This document shows, in pieces, positions 54,582 through 64,000 of a DNA stretch of 64,000 bases; the stretch's first letter is position 1; each line of letters starts with the position of its first letter. The stretch comes from Mesostigma viride (lineage: Eukaryota; Streptophyta; Mesostigmatophyceae; Mesostigmatales; Mesostigmataceae). The notes beneath the pieces are model-generated. The model saw only the letters and a list, made by a program, of their open reading frames with translations, was not told where the DNA came from and made no database searches. The stretch lies in assembly GCA_009746045.1 (NCBI GenBank), contig RPFO01000175.1, forward strand, positions 3,161,634 through 3,225,633, written 5' to 3'. A program made the translations under genes and the position numbers.

Positions 54582-56158
54582 ATGCCATACTGGTCTGCCT
54601 GCCCGAATGTCTGTCTGCCTCGGTCTGCCCGGCTTGACCCGCACCCCGCTTTGGGGCGACTCCGTCATGACTCCGTCATGCCCGGGGTAGATGCGCGCGC
54701 GGGGCTGCGGTCGCGCGTGCCTGGCAGGGGGGTCCCCGCCAATGGGGGTGCCCGGGCCGTCGTCCCCCCAAAGCACGTCTTTGCCGTGACCCGCTTGGAA
54801 ATGACCAAGCTGGCCCCAGCCAATGCGGCTACCCTGGCGGCCTTGGAGGCTCTTCACCCTGCGGAGCCCGGATTCCAGCTGCCCGTGCCGGACCCCCTGC
54901 CGGCCCCCCTTCCGCTGGACCGCGACTGCTTCCTGCCAGGAGGTGATGCGTGCGGTCCCGCGGGCTTCCTCTACCGGGCCGTTGGGCTGGCGCTACGAGC
55001 ACTTGGAGGTCCTGGTGGGGCATGGGGGCGAGGACATTCTCTTTGACACGTACCTTATTGACCTGGCGGCTGGTCGCGTTCCTCCCGCTGCGCGCGAGTG
55101 GTTAGCGGGCGCTCGCCTCCTCGCTCTGTTCAAGGGTGTCTTGCCCCCCCCCGAGGGCAAGGTGCGCCCGATCGCCTGCGGTGAGGTGCTCCGCAAGCTC
55201 ATGGGCAAAGTGATCTGCCGCCAAAAGGCGCCCGAGCTCCGTGCCTTTTTCTGCCCGCCCCTCGCAGCGGGTGAGACCTCGGTGGCGGCCCAGCTGGGGG
55301 TGACGACTCCAGGCGGGGCGGATATCCTCATCCATTCGGTGCAGGCCTACCTCGAGGCCCACCCCACCCACGCTGTCGTCAAGGTCGACTGCCACAACGC
55401 GTTCAACAGTCTGTCCCGCGCCAGCATGTTTGCGGCAGTCATGGAGTCCTTCGAGGACTTGTACGCTAAGTTGGACAGCCGTGTGCTACGGCCAGCCCGG
55501 CCAACTGGTTCACATCATGGAGGACGGCACTCGCGCGGCGGCCTGCTGTCGCGGTCGGGCACCCAGCATTGAAGGGGACCCCCTAGGACCCCTGTACTTT
55601 GCCGGCCCCCTCCAGGGTTGCCTCCAAGCGGTCCATGCTGCCCACCCGGCGGTCGCTATCCAGGCCTACTTGGATGATATCTACCTCATGGGCCCTGTGC
55701 CGGACACCACCGCGGCTCTGCTGGCACTGCAGACCGCGGTGGCCGACATCAACCTCCAGTTGACCCTGGCCAAGTGCGGGGTGTACTCGCCCCAAGGTGA
55801 TTGCTCCGGCTTTACGCCCCAGCTCTTGGGCCGGGACGAGCGCCTCCATGGGTTGGATGTCCTCGGCGTTCCAGTTGGCGACCCCGAGTTTGTCATCGAT
55901 GCTCTGCGGGCCGCCCTCGAGGCACGCACTGAGGTACTGCCCTTGATTGCGCGCCTTCATGATTCGCAGACCAAGGGTCTACTTCTGTGGTTTTGCGCTC
56001 ACCCTCGCGTCGTTCACTGCATGCATGGCTCCGGGGCGCTCTTCCGGCTCAGGTCCGGCTGGCCGCTGAGGGCTGGGCCACGACGAACGCATCCAGTCGG
56101 CCTCGGCGCAGCTGGTCCCGGGCCCCGACCTCCCGCCACATGCTATTCGCATTGCCTC
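54582..56158 (+). pseudogene. LINE-B reverse transcriptase, plus-strand copy
   Basis: Two frames. The first carries GPLGWRYEHLEVLVGHGG, LLALFKGVLPPPEGKVRPIAC, motif A VVKVDCHNAFNSLS. After a frameshift near 55475 the second carries GDPLGPLYFAGPLQG (motif B), AYLDDIYLMGP (motif C) and LTLAKCGVYSP (motif D), then the thumb KGLLLWFCAHPRVVH. A second defect near 55560 (APSIEGDP versus SGTQQGDP in the minus-strand copy) and one near 56040 break it further. The protein copies LINE RNA at the nick made by its own C-terminal endonuclease. Confidence 0.85.
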
Positions 56159-57250
56159 CCTGTCGCGTCCGTGATCTATCACGTCCGCAATTCAGATTTC
56201 GGCGTAATTCTGACGTCCGCAGCCTTGTGCGGGTTGCTATACCGCGGCCCGGTACTGACGCCGCGGATCTCAGTTGTACTTTCGCGCAAAGTCCGCTGAA
56301 TTTGCTGACGGAACGTTTGGGCGGACCTGAATTTCACTGACATTCGTCACAAGGGCAGTTTGCCGAATGCTGGTACACAGCAAGCTGGCGAGGCGCTGAG
56401 CAGCTGTGCAATTTCAGGATTTCAACGTGGGACACCAGACACAAATGCAAGGAAGCCCCAGGCGGTGCCTGGCATGGCCGATAGATTTGCCCTTGTATAT
56501 TATTGTTCGCTTGACAGATAAAGCTTGAAGTTTAGCTAGCTTGTCGGAAATTAGACAATGTTATGATTGGTTGATGTCAAAAGTGGCGCTAGTGGCGCCA
56601 GCCGCCAGGCTTGAGCTTTGAGCAGTATAGAAGGATGAGCAACGAACCATGGTGGTCGTTGTTCGTCCGTTTCTCTCCCTCACAACTGGTTTGTTGTCTT
56701 CATGGGGTGAAATAGTTCGAGCAGCCCGGAGCAGCCCCCGTGAGTGGTTGCATGCAGTCAGTTGCCATGAGGATGGACTGACGGATATGACAATGTATTG
56801 ATTGGTTTTGTTAAGAATGTGTGTAAGACTGAGAATGAGACAAGGGACAGGGCCTTCGGGCACCCTGGTCGTCGTTGGCAAGAATGCCAGTAGGAACTAG
56901 GTCGGGAACACACGCACTGCCGCCACAAGGGGCCTGCAGTGGCGTAACCCAAGGGGCCTCACAGCTGCTCTTATAACTACAACATTACAACTCGACAGTC
57001 TTTGTAATTCGTCATGTATCTCATTGGAATTGAAAGGTCTTTTGGTTGCTTTGATGATAAAGCATTATCTCAAGAATCGGCTGATTGGGCCGGATTGCCT
57101 GTCATGAAGGTGGCGGTGCCGTAAAGGACCGCACCTTACATTCTCATTTTAAAGGTGGCATATCACACACATGATTACTGCTGATAGTGGATGGATTCCA
57201 AGTAGCGGTAATGACCAGTCCAGGATGATATGGCACGCAAACGCGACATC
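56159..57250. mobile_element. Insertion in LINE-B with TGTCGCG ends
   Basis: The minus-strand LINE-B copy reads IASLPARMGGCG without a break, while here 1.09 kb separates ATTGCCTCCCTG from CCTGCACGGATGGG. The insert has ends TGTCGCGTCCG and, inverted, TGTCGCGTTTG, and TCCC lies on both sides. Its interior near 56580-56760 resembles 10430-10600 in the insert at 9815. Likely a non-autonomous DNA transposon of the same family. No gene in it. Confidence 0.6.
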
Positions 57251-57737
57251 CCTGCCTGCACGGATGGGTGGCTGTGGTCTGACTCGTGCCGCCCGGCTGG
57301 CCCCAGCAGCATTTTTGGGCTCCGTCGCTCAGTCGTGGGCGGAAAGCTGCCGGCTCCTGCCCCTTTTGGCAACGGCAGTGCCTGACCTCCTGGACCCCAG
57401 CAGCCCTTTGCCCTTCGTCACCGCCATCCAGGAGGCCTATGCTGAGATCCAGCAGGCCTGTTCTCCCGTCCGTGCCGCTCAGGCGGTACAGCGCCGCCTC
57501 CCTCGCGGCACTCCCTCGGTTGCCTCCGTTCAATCTCCCGCGGCATTCCCTGCTCGCGTCATCGATAAACACCAGAAAACCTACGCGGGTATTCTGCACA
57601 CGGCTGATTGGATGGCTCTTTTCGCGGACCTCAACGCCCAGGGACTGTTCTCGCCCGTGACTGTTCTCGCTTTCATTGCGGAAGTGTGGGCTCGGCGTAC
57701 CTTCATGCTCTTCCCATGGCCCCCCGATTCGCCTTAG
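57251..57737 (+). pseudogene. LINE-B thumb and post-RT region, plus copy
   Basis: Continues the RT protein after the insert: RMGGCGLTRAARLAPAAFLG, SWAESCRLLPLLATAVPD, PFVTAIQEAYAEIQQACSPV, YAGILHTADWMALFADL, EVWARRTFMLFPW. It is nearly identical to the minus-strand copy at 60566-61815. The function of this region in RLE-type LINEs is target and RNA binding. Confidence 0.75.
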
Positions 57738-59470
57738 CTCCCAGCCACTACTCGGTGGCGCTCCGGCACCAGCTATTTGCCCCGCAGCCTCTTGTTCCGG
57801 CCGGGCGGCCTTGTGGTAGCTGTGGGCAGCCGCTGGATCCCACGGGGACTCACTACCTTGCCTGCATGGGGGGCCAACAGAATCAGAATTGGTATTTGTA
57901 TTTGCACACTGTCCTCCTGACGGTGGTGCTCGCCATGGTTCGGTCGGTTTTCCCCCACGCGAACATCCGGTCCGAGGATGCGGATGGCGCTGCCTTCTAT
58001 TCCCCCAACCACCAGCCTGACATCGTGGTGCTGGACTTTGAGGGGGGTGGCCGGCATCTGCTTATTGACGTTTCGGTGGCGCGGCCCTTGGCTCTTAGCC
58101 ACGTGGCTGGGGCCTCCCTCACGGCAGGTTACACGGCGGACCGGGCGGATCGAGCGGGCCAAGCTCCTGGCCTACGGCGACGTCGGGCACCATCGTGTGG
58201 TGCCCTTAATTGTCCTGGAGGAGTTTGGGGCCATGGGGCCCCTGACCTCCGCCTTCTTCAAGAAGTGTTGCCGGCTCCGGGAGGACCGGCTGGACCTGGA
58301 GGGCCAGCGGGCCCCATGGTCGGCGCGGACCTGGACGTCATATTGGCGTCAGCGCTTGTCGGTGGCGCTGACTCGGGCCATGGCTGACATCATGCTCCGC
58401 CGTACGCGGGCTGATTTTGCGGTGCAGCAGGGCTATTAGGTTCCTCCCGTTAGGAGTTTCCATTGGCCTTATCGTAGTATAGAGCTTTGACATAGCTCTG
58501 TATATAGGTTTATATCTGGGCGTTTGCTTTGGTTTGAGTGATTTCACTCTGCTGTAAGTAATTATATTTTTAATAAATATATATTAAAAATATAATTACT
58601 TACAGCAGAGTCACATCACTCAAACCAAAGCAAACGCCCAGATATAAACCTATATACAGAGCCATGTCAAAGCTCTATACTACGATGAGACCAATGGAAA
58701 CGCCTAACGGGAGGAACCTAATAGCCCTGCTGCACCGCAAAATCAGCCCGCGTACGGCGGAGCATGATGTCAGCCATGGCCCGAGTCAGCGCCACCGACA
58801 AGCGCTGACGCCAATATGACGTCCAGGTCCGCGCCGACCATGGGGCCCGCTGGCCCTCCAGGTCCAGCCGGTCCTCCCGGAGCCGGCAACACTCCTTGAA
58901 GAAGGCGGAGGTCAGGGGCCCCATGGCCCCAAACTCCTCCAGGACAATTAAGGGCACCACACGATGGTGCCCGACGTCGCCGTAGGCCAGGAGCTTGGCC
59001 CGCTCCGCCCGGTCCGCCGTGTAACCTGCCGTGAGGGAGGCCCCAGCCACGTGGCTAAGAGCCAAGGGCCGCGCCACCGAAACGTCAATAAGCAGATGCC
59101 GGCCACCCCCCTCAAAGTCCAGCACCACGATGTCAGGCCGGTGGTTGGGGGAATAGAAGGCAGCGCCATCCGCATCCTCGGACCGGATGTTCGCGTGGGG
59201 GAAAACCGACCGAACCATGGCGAGCACCACCGTCAGGAGGACAGTGTGCAAATACAAATACCAATTCTGATTCTGTTGGCCCCCCATGCAGGCAAGGTAG
59301 TGAGTCCCCGTGGGATCCAGCGGCTGCCCACAGCTACCACAAGGCCGCCCGGCCGGAACAAGAGGCTGCGGGGCAAATACATAGCTGGTGCCGGAGCGCC
59401 ACCGAGTAGTGGCTGGGAGCCAAGGCGAATGGGGGGGCCATGGGAAGAGCACGAAGGTACGCCGAGCCCA
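57681..59470. repeat. 1.8-kb palindrome of two tail-to-tail LINE-B 3' ends
   Basis: Plus copy 57681-58573 and minus copy 58577-59470 are inverted around ATTAATAAATATATATTAAT-like sequence near 58575. The arms include the endonuclease gene and a 135-bp 3' UTR. They differ by scattered substitutions (for example TTAGGAG versus TTAGGCG), so they are separate insertions or an old inverted duplication rather than a read-through artefact. Confidence 0.8.
57738..58439 (+). pseudogene. LINE-B CCHC knuckle and restriction-like endonuclease, plus copy
   Basis: CGSCGQPLDPTGTHYLAC is the CCHC knuckle before the endonuclease. PDIVVLDFEGG and HLLIDVSVARP form the PD...D core of the restriction-like endonuclease that nicks the target. 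One frameshift near 58150 divides it from IERAKLLAYGDVGHH, SARTWTSYWRQRLSVALTR and the end VQQGY. Apart from this break it matches the intact minus-strand copy. Confidence 0.8.
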
Positions 59471-59473
59471 CAC
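58718..59473 (-). CDS. LINE-B restriction-like endonuclease domain, open frame
   Basis: An unbroken 251-codon minus-strand frame, 5'-truncated at WARRTFVLFPW. It holds the CCHC knuckle (CGSC, HYLAC), the endonuclease core (PDIVVLDFEGG, HLLIDVSVARP), ERAKLLAYGDVGHH and the C-terminus RRTRADFAVQQGY. It is the best view of the LINE-B C-terminus. As a truncated insertion it has no promoter or start of its own and is probably not expressed. Confidence 0.75.
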   Translation of the reverse strand: MWARRTFVLFPWPPHSPWLPATTRWRSGTSYVFAPQPLVPAGRPCGSCGQPLDPTGTHYLACMGGQQNQNWYLYLHTVLLTVVLAMVRSVFPHANIRSEDADGAAFYSPNHRPDIVVLDFEGGGRHLLIDVSVARPLALSHVAGASLTAGYTADRAERAKLLAYGDVGHHRVVPLIVLEEFGAMGPLTSAFFKECCRLREDRLDLEGQRAPWSARTWTSYWRQRLSVALTRAMADIMLRRTRADFAVQQGY

Positions 59474-59544
59474 TTATATATTCATTGAGAATGATAAAAT
59501 TACGGACATGTGCACATATATATTTGCCCCACATATATATTCAT

Positions 59545-60223
59545 GTCCTCGAGACTCGGGTGCGCCTCAAGGACCCCCCGACCAAAGGGCTCCTCCTGTG
59601 GTTTTGCGCCCACCCGCGGGTGGTTCACTGGCTCCGTGGCGCTCCCCCCCACTTGGTGCGGCTTGCCGCGGAAGGCCATGACGAGCGCATTCAGGCCGCC
59701 TTGCAGGTGCTCCTCCCCGGCCCTAGCCTGCCAGCTCACTCCATGCGCTTGGCCACCCTCCCCTGCCGCATGGGCGGGTGTGGGCTCACCCGCGCCGCCC
59801 GCCTCGCCCCCGCCGCCTTCCTTGGCTCTCGGGCAGGGTTGCCACCTGCTCATCGATGTCTCCGTGGCTCGGCCGCTTTCCGGTCGCCACATCCTCCGGG
59901 CGGCTGTGGATGCCGGCGCTGCTGCCGCTGTGGCTGAGCGCGACAAGTTTGCCTCCTACGGCAATGTGGGGCCCCACCGGGTCATCCCCTTTGTCCTTGA
60001 GGAGATCGGGGCCATGGGCCCCAAGACAGCGGAGTTTTTCCACGAGTGCTGCCAGCGCCGTGAAGACCGCCTCAACCTCGAGGGTCAGCCCGCCCCGTGG
60101 TCGGCCCGCACGTGGTCCTCGTATTGGCGGCAGCGCCTGTCACTCGCCCTCACTCGCACCGTGGCTGATGTGTTATTCCGCCGCACCCGGGCCGACTTTG
60201 TCGCGACCCATGCGGTCTAGATC
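59545..60223 (+). pseudogene. LINE-B subfamily 2, internally deleted
   Basis: The thumb (KGLLLWFCAHPRVVHWLRG, MGGCGLTRAARLAPAAFLGS) is fused to the endonuclease core (GCHLLIDVSVARPL) in another frame, so the whole CCHC region and the PD part are missing. It continues ERDKFASYGNVGPHRVIPF to RRTRADFVATHAV. The sequence is clearly diverged from the other copies and its 3' UTR is different. The catalytic PD is absent. Confidence 0.75.
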
Positions 60224-60240
60224 CCTTCCAGGCCTGCATG

Positions 60241-60560
60241 GTGGGCCGGCAGCGCTGTTGCTGCGTGTAGTTTTGTGATGTATAGTTAGTTGTACCTTGT
60301 GCAGCTGGCATGATCCTTGGATGTCTGTGTCAGATTCCTATTAATTTCTTCAGGGTTATTCTGCCAGTTATCGGGTTTTTCCTTATATTCATTGAGAATG
60401 ATAGATTACGGAGGTGAGATAGGCATGCAACATAAGGAAAAACCCGATAACTGGGAGAATAACCCTGAAGAAATTAATAGGAATCTGACACAGACATCCA
60501 AGGATCACGCCAGCTGCACAAGGTACAACTAACTATACATCACAAAACTACACGCAGCAA
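60241..60560. repeat. Inverted 3' ends of LINE-B subfamily 2
   Basis: The 3' UTR (TTTTGTGATGTATAGTTAG to TATCGGGTTTTTCCTTA) at about 60272-60390 is inverted at 60428-60550. The two tails meet around a 40-bp spacer with ATTGAGAATGATAGATTACGG. It is a second tail-to-tail pair. Confidence 0.75.
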
Positions 60561-60565
60561 CAGAA

Positions 60566-61815
60566 CTAAACCCTAAACAGCCACGCACGTCCCTGGGCGT
60601 TGAGGTCCGCGAAAAGAGCAATCCAATCAGCCGTGTGCAGAATACCCGCGTAGGTTTTCTGGTGTTTATCGATGACGCGAGCAGGGAATGCGGCGGGAGA
60701 TTGAACGGAGGCGACCGAGGGAGTGCCGCGAGGGAGGTGGCGCTGTACCGCCTGAGCGGCACGGACGGGAGAACAGGCCTGCTGGATCTCAGCATAGGCC
60801 TCCTGGATGGCGGTGACGAAGGGCAAAGGGCTGCTGGGGTCCAGGAGGTCAGGCGCTGCCGTTGCCAAAAGGGGCAGGAGCCGGCAGCTTTCCGCCCACG
60901 ACTGAGCGACGGAGCCCAAAAATGCTGCTGGGGCCAGCCGGGCGGCACGAGTCAGACCGCAGCCACCCATCCGTGCAGGCAGGGAGGCAATGCGAATAGC
61001 ATGTGGCGGGAGGTCGGGGCCCGGGACCAGCTGCGCCAAGGCCGACTGGATGCGTTCGTCGTGGCCCTCGGCGGCCAGCCGGACCTGAGCCGGAAGAGCG
61101 CCCCGGAGCCAGTGAACGACGCGAGGGTGAGCGCAAAACCACAGAAGCAGACCCTTGGTCTGCGAATCATGAAGGCGCGCAATCAAGGGCAGTACCTCAG
61201 TGCGTGCCTCGAGGGCGGCCCGCAGAGCATCGATGACAAACGCGGGGTCGCCAACTGGAACGCCGAGGACATCCAACCCATGGAGGCGCTCGTCCCGGCC
61301 CAAGAGCTGGGGCAGAAAGCCGGAGCAATCACCTTGGGGCGAGTACACCGCGCACTTGGCCAGGGTCAACTGGAGGTTGATGTCGGCCACCGCGGTCTGC
61401 AGTGCCAGCAGAGCCGCGGTGGTGTCCGGCACAGGGCCCAGAAGGTAGATATCATCCAAGTAGGCCTGAATAGCGACCGCCGGGTGGGCAGCATGGACCG
61501 CTTGGAGGCAACCCTGGAGGGGGGCGGCAAAGTACAGGGGTCCCAGGGGGTCCCCTTGCTGGGTGCCCGACCGCGACAGCAGGCCGCCGCAAGTGCCGTC
61601 CTCCATGATGTGAACCAGTTGGCCGGGCTGGCCGTAGCACACGGCTGTCCAAGCGTACAAGTCCTCGAAGGACTCCATGACTGCCGCAAACATGCTGGCG
61701 CGGGACAGACTGTTGAACGCGTTGTGGCAGTCGACCTTGACGACAGCGTGGGTGGGGTGGGCCTCGAGGTAGGCCTGCACCGAATGGATGAGGATATCCG
61801 CCCCGCCTGGAGTGA
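60566..61815 (-). CDS. LINE-B reverse transcriptase, long open minus-strand copy
   Basis: An unbroken frame of more than 410 codons covering TPGGADILIHSVQAYLEA, motif A VVKVDCHNAFNSLS, motif B SGTQQGDPLGPLYFA, motif C AYLDDIYLLGP, motif D and the thumb to LFADLNAQG. The fingers are missing 5' of 61815, and the 3' side jumps straight to the subfamily-2 3' UTR, so CCHC and endonuclease are deleted. Catalytic residues are present, but the protein is truncated on both sides. Confidence 0.8.
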
Positions 61816-61864
61816 ATATATATACTGATTCAATAAAACATTTCGGCGGTTTTGTTCCCGGCAT

Positions 61865-63012
61865 TGATAATCAAAAGCTGCTAGCAGGCAAAGGACTTTA
61901 AAAGTGGCAATAGTAGATCAATGTAGGTCGTCGATAAACTTGTCTAGTCGAAATATTCCGGTCGCAAAATTCGTGCGTGGCCTGCAGGCATCGGACAAAG
62001 TGCATGCACGCAACAGCAGGAATATGTAGGTTAAGTTCGAAGCACGGCTTACAAAAAATTTCAGCGCAAAGTCCGGCCGGCGGAAAATTCGCTCGGCTGC
62101 CAAATTTTCAGTTAGAATTTCGGCGCAATGTCCGGTTTTCGGACGGTTGAAACTAGCGTTTTTTTGTAGCAAAAATCTACCCCATTCTCCGTGGGACCAC
62201 CCTTCAGCTCAGGTATGGCTGCCAGGCTTGGCCGCCCCCCTAATAAATTCGTTTGCTTTGCACCTGAGCCGGAGCCCGTGCTGCGAACCCTTCTCTCCTA
62301 TCAATGACGACGCTCGCGGCCCCACGGCTCCGCGGCTCTAGCAGTGGGATCTGCCTAACTCCCCTTCCCGCCCCTTTGCCTTCGCAGCCCTCGGGCTGTC
62401 GGAGAGAGAGCAACGGGTCTGCAGTGAGCCAGGTACGTTCGCCCCGCCTCGCGCGGCCGCCTCCGAAACCTCCTCAGACTGCACGCATTTCTTATGCGTG
62501 CAGAGTTGCAATCTGTTGCATGACCGAAATGCGTGTATAAACTGGTGCATGCATAATGGAATGTAAATCTGTGAAACAATACTCACAATTGCTGCACACA
62601 GCTTGTGTGCATGACCATGGTGGCAGTATAGCCAAGTTGATGCATTATAATTAGTGGTCACACTGACTTTCGGTCAGGCTGTTGAAGTCGTGCCAAGGAT
62701 TGATGAGATAAAACACCCCTTCAGCGGGCAGAAAAATACGGCAATATTCCCTGCTAATGGATATTTGTAAATGGTTCTAGAAGCGTCTAGAAGCATTGTG
62801 CAACGCTGGCGTAACGCTAGTTCAGTGTGCCTCTTGGAAATCGCTAATGCACATGAATGTGATTGGTGCAATGACGATAAGGCCTATCGCAATCTTGGGG
62901 TTGCACACATGACTTGTAACATATAAATTGATAATAAACCCAGGCACCTAGTGCCGCATTCTTGCAAGCATCATTCTCAATCTCAACTCGTACTCAAAAG
63001 CTGCTATTTACA
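61865..63012. other. Spacer, probably including the LTR or leader of the next element
   Basis: No gene. TATAAATTGATAATAAACCC near 62924-62942 offers a TATA-like box and an AATAAA just upstream of the gag frame, as in the U3/R part of an LTR. The second LTR is outside the window, so the limits cannot be set. Confidence 0.35.
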
Positions 63013-63969
63013 ATGGCTCGCGGTTCCCGTTCCGACACGGACGCCATTCAGTTGACTGGCGATGGTGCCGATGCTTACAAGGAGCTGCGACAGCACGAAC
63101 TGGTGGTTCGCATGCTGCCAGAGCCGTTGGCCGACAAGGCTACGGACAAGGAAAACCGTGACTTTGTCTGGGCAATCAAGGCCTGGGAGGAGAAAGTCCG
63201 CACGGTAGTGAAGACTCCCGCGCAGATTTTTCGGATCTTGCGGGGGGCTCCACTGGCCAGCAAAGGGCCGCAGGCGGTGCGGGACCTGATTCGGATCGCC
63301 CAGGAGAAGGCATGGGACTGGAATCAGTTCCTTGAGCGGCTCACTGAGCTTCTCGCGCCGACAGGGCTGGTGAAGTCCATCAAGGACGTCATGCAGATTC
63401 TGACGTTCGAAGTGTCCGGTGACACTGCCAAGGCCACGCTGGCCTTCGAGCGGATGCTCGAAGAAACCAATCTAAAATTTGCTGATGATTTTTCGGTGGT
63501 CCTGTTCTTGGGCAAGGCCCTTGGCAGCGGTGCTATGTCAGAAAGCACCGTGCAGAGTCTGGCGTCCGTCCTGACCAAGGAGAAGCTGGCGAGCAAGGCT
63601 GCTGCTTTCGCCTGCATCCGCGAGATCATGGCGCTCGGTGGCGCTGCTCAGGAGCTGGCCGGCAAGGGTGCCGTGAAGCCGACGCCAGCAGTCAATGCCG
63701 ATGGCCCTGCCATCAGGGCCGTTTTTGGCGCCGGTGACGGGCGCCTGAAGTGTCCTCGCTGCCAGGGGACTGGTCACACCCGCGAGACCTGCAAGGCCAA
63801 CAAGGCTTTCCCGTTGGGGACGAACCTGTGTGGCAAGTGCCATAAGCCAGGGCACAAGGCCCGGTTTTGCAAGTCGCGGACTGCTGCCAACCAGGCGGAC
63901 AATGTTGGCAAGGCTGGGCCTATTAGGCGCCAGCGGTTCACGTGGGTGCGCAATGCTCAGGAAAACTGA
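63013..63969 (+). CDS. Gag protein of an LTR retrotransposon, two zinc knuckles
   Basis: Start at ATG 63013 (ACAATGG context, MARGSRSDTDAIQL); earlier in-frame codons are not ATG. 318 residues. A helical capsid-like region (RDFVWAIKAWEEKVRTV, LIRIAQEKAWDWNQFLERL, TFEVSGDTAKATLAFERML) is followed by two CCHC knuckles, CPRCQGTGHTRETC and CGKCHKPGHKARFC. The gene is intact and ends at TGA 63967-63969. Pol would follow beyond the window. The two knuckles and the sequence differ from the copia gag at 24178-25535, so this is another family; copia or gypsy cannot be decided. Confidence 0.85.
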   Translation: MARGSRSDTDAIQLTGDGADAYKELRQHELVVRMLPEPLADKATDKENRDFVWAIKAWEEKVRTVVKTPAQIFRILRGAPLASKGPQAVRDLIRIAQEKAWDWNQFLERLTELLAPTGLVKSIKDVMQILTFEVSGDTAKATLAFERMLEETNLKFADDFSVVLFLGKALGSGAMSESTVQSLASVLTKEKLASKAAAFACIREIMALGGAAQELAGKGAVKPTPAVNADGPAIRAVFGAGDGRLKCPRCQGTGHTRETCKANKAFPLGTNLCGKCHKPGHKARFCKSRTAANQADNVGKAGPIRRQRFTWVRNAQEN

Positions 63970-64000
63970 AGGCCCCAGGGCAGGACAGCGCTATGGAGCA

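Noticed and set aside
57681-59470. Palindrome as an assembly or chimeric-read artefact
   Set aside because: The arms differ by several substitutions and small indels, which a fold-back read artefact would not show.

Overview
The window is eukaryotic nuclear DNA made almost entirely of transposable elements nested in one another. No rRNA, tRNA, organelle or ordinary housekeeping gene could be supported. Base composition is mixed: GC-rich LINE and DIRS coding segments lie in AT-richer spacers with long microsatellites. The combination of a PAT-like DIRS element, a Ty1/copia element, restriction-enzyme-type LINEs, PIF/Harbinger, CACTA-like and TTAA-flanked elements fits a green alga (perhaps volvocine or ulvophyte) better than a plant, fungus or animal. 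That assignment is an inference; a dinoflagellate or other protist is not excluded.

1-4.3 kb: a frameshifted LINE (called LINE-A here) and a tail-to-tail remnant of a relative. 4.3-29.0 kb: two copies of one family of TIR element (26-bp ends starting GGTAATCCACCCGG). Copy 1 (4327-14494) is broken by two TTAA-flanked, piggyBac-like insertions, one of which carries a third, and by a TGTYGCG-ended insertion. Copy 2 (16367-28969) is broken by a 9.35-kb copia element on the minus strand (18066-27417), which itself carries an 887-bp palindrome made of palindromes. Each copy gives the empty site for insertions in the other. A foldback repeat lies between them (14.5-16.4 kb).

29.0-37.8 kb: a CACTA-like interval whose ends are packed with TTCTCAG-type subterminal repeats. 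It encloses a 4.4-kb Harbinger element (31097-35509) with a DDE transposase and a Myb-like gene facing each other. Two 5'-truncated LINE tails interrupt the transposase, each with a target-site duplication.

37.9-61.9 kb: LINE-B, a LINE with a restriction-like endonuclease. Its scattered parts include PHD, RING-H2 and C2H2-like fingers, reverse transcriptase, a CCHC knuckle and a PD-(D/E)xK-like endonuclease. Several copies are arranged tail-to-tail. An 8.4-kb interval with inverted-repeat ends sits inside (40091-48490). It holds a glycine-methionine-repeat gene, a zinc-finger gene and a complete-looking PAT-like DIRS element (42871-48322) with split direct repeats, an open RT/RNase H/tyrosine recombinase frame and a 2A-like motif between RNase H and recombinase. 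49.4-54.5 kb holds a decayed recombinase-like gene, LINE 3' ends and a 0.9-kb compound microsatellite. The window ends in the gag gene of another LTR retrotransposon.

Single-base frameshifts recur even in copies whose LTRs are nearly identical, so some breaks may be sequencing indels rather than decay. Coordinates of element ends were read by eye and may be off by a few bases.
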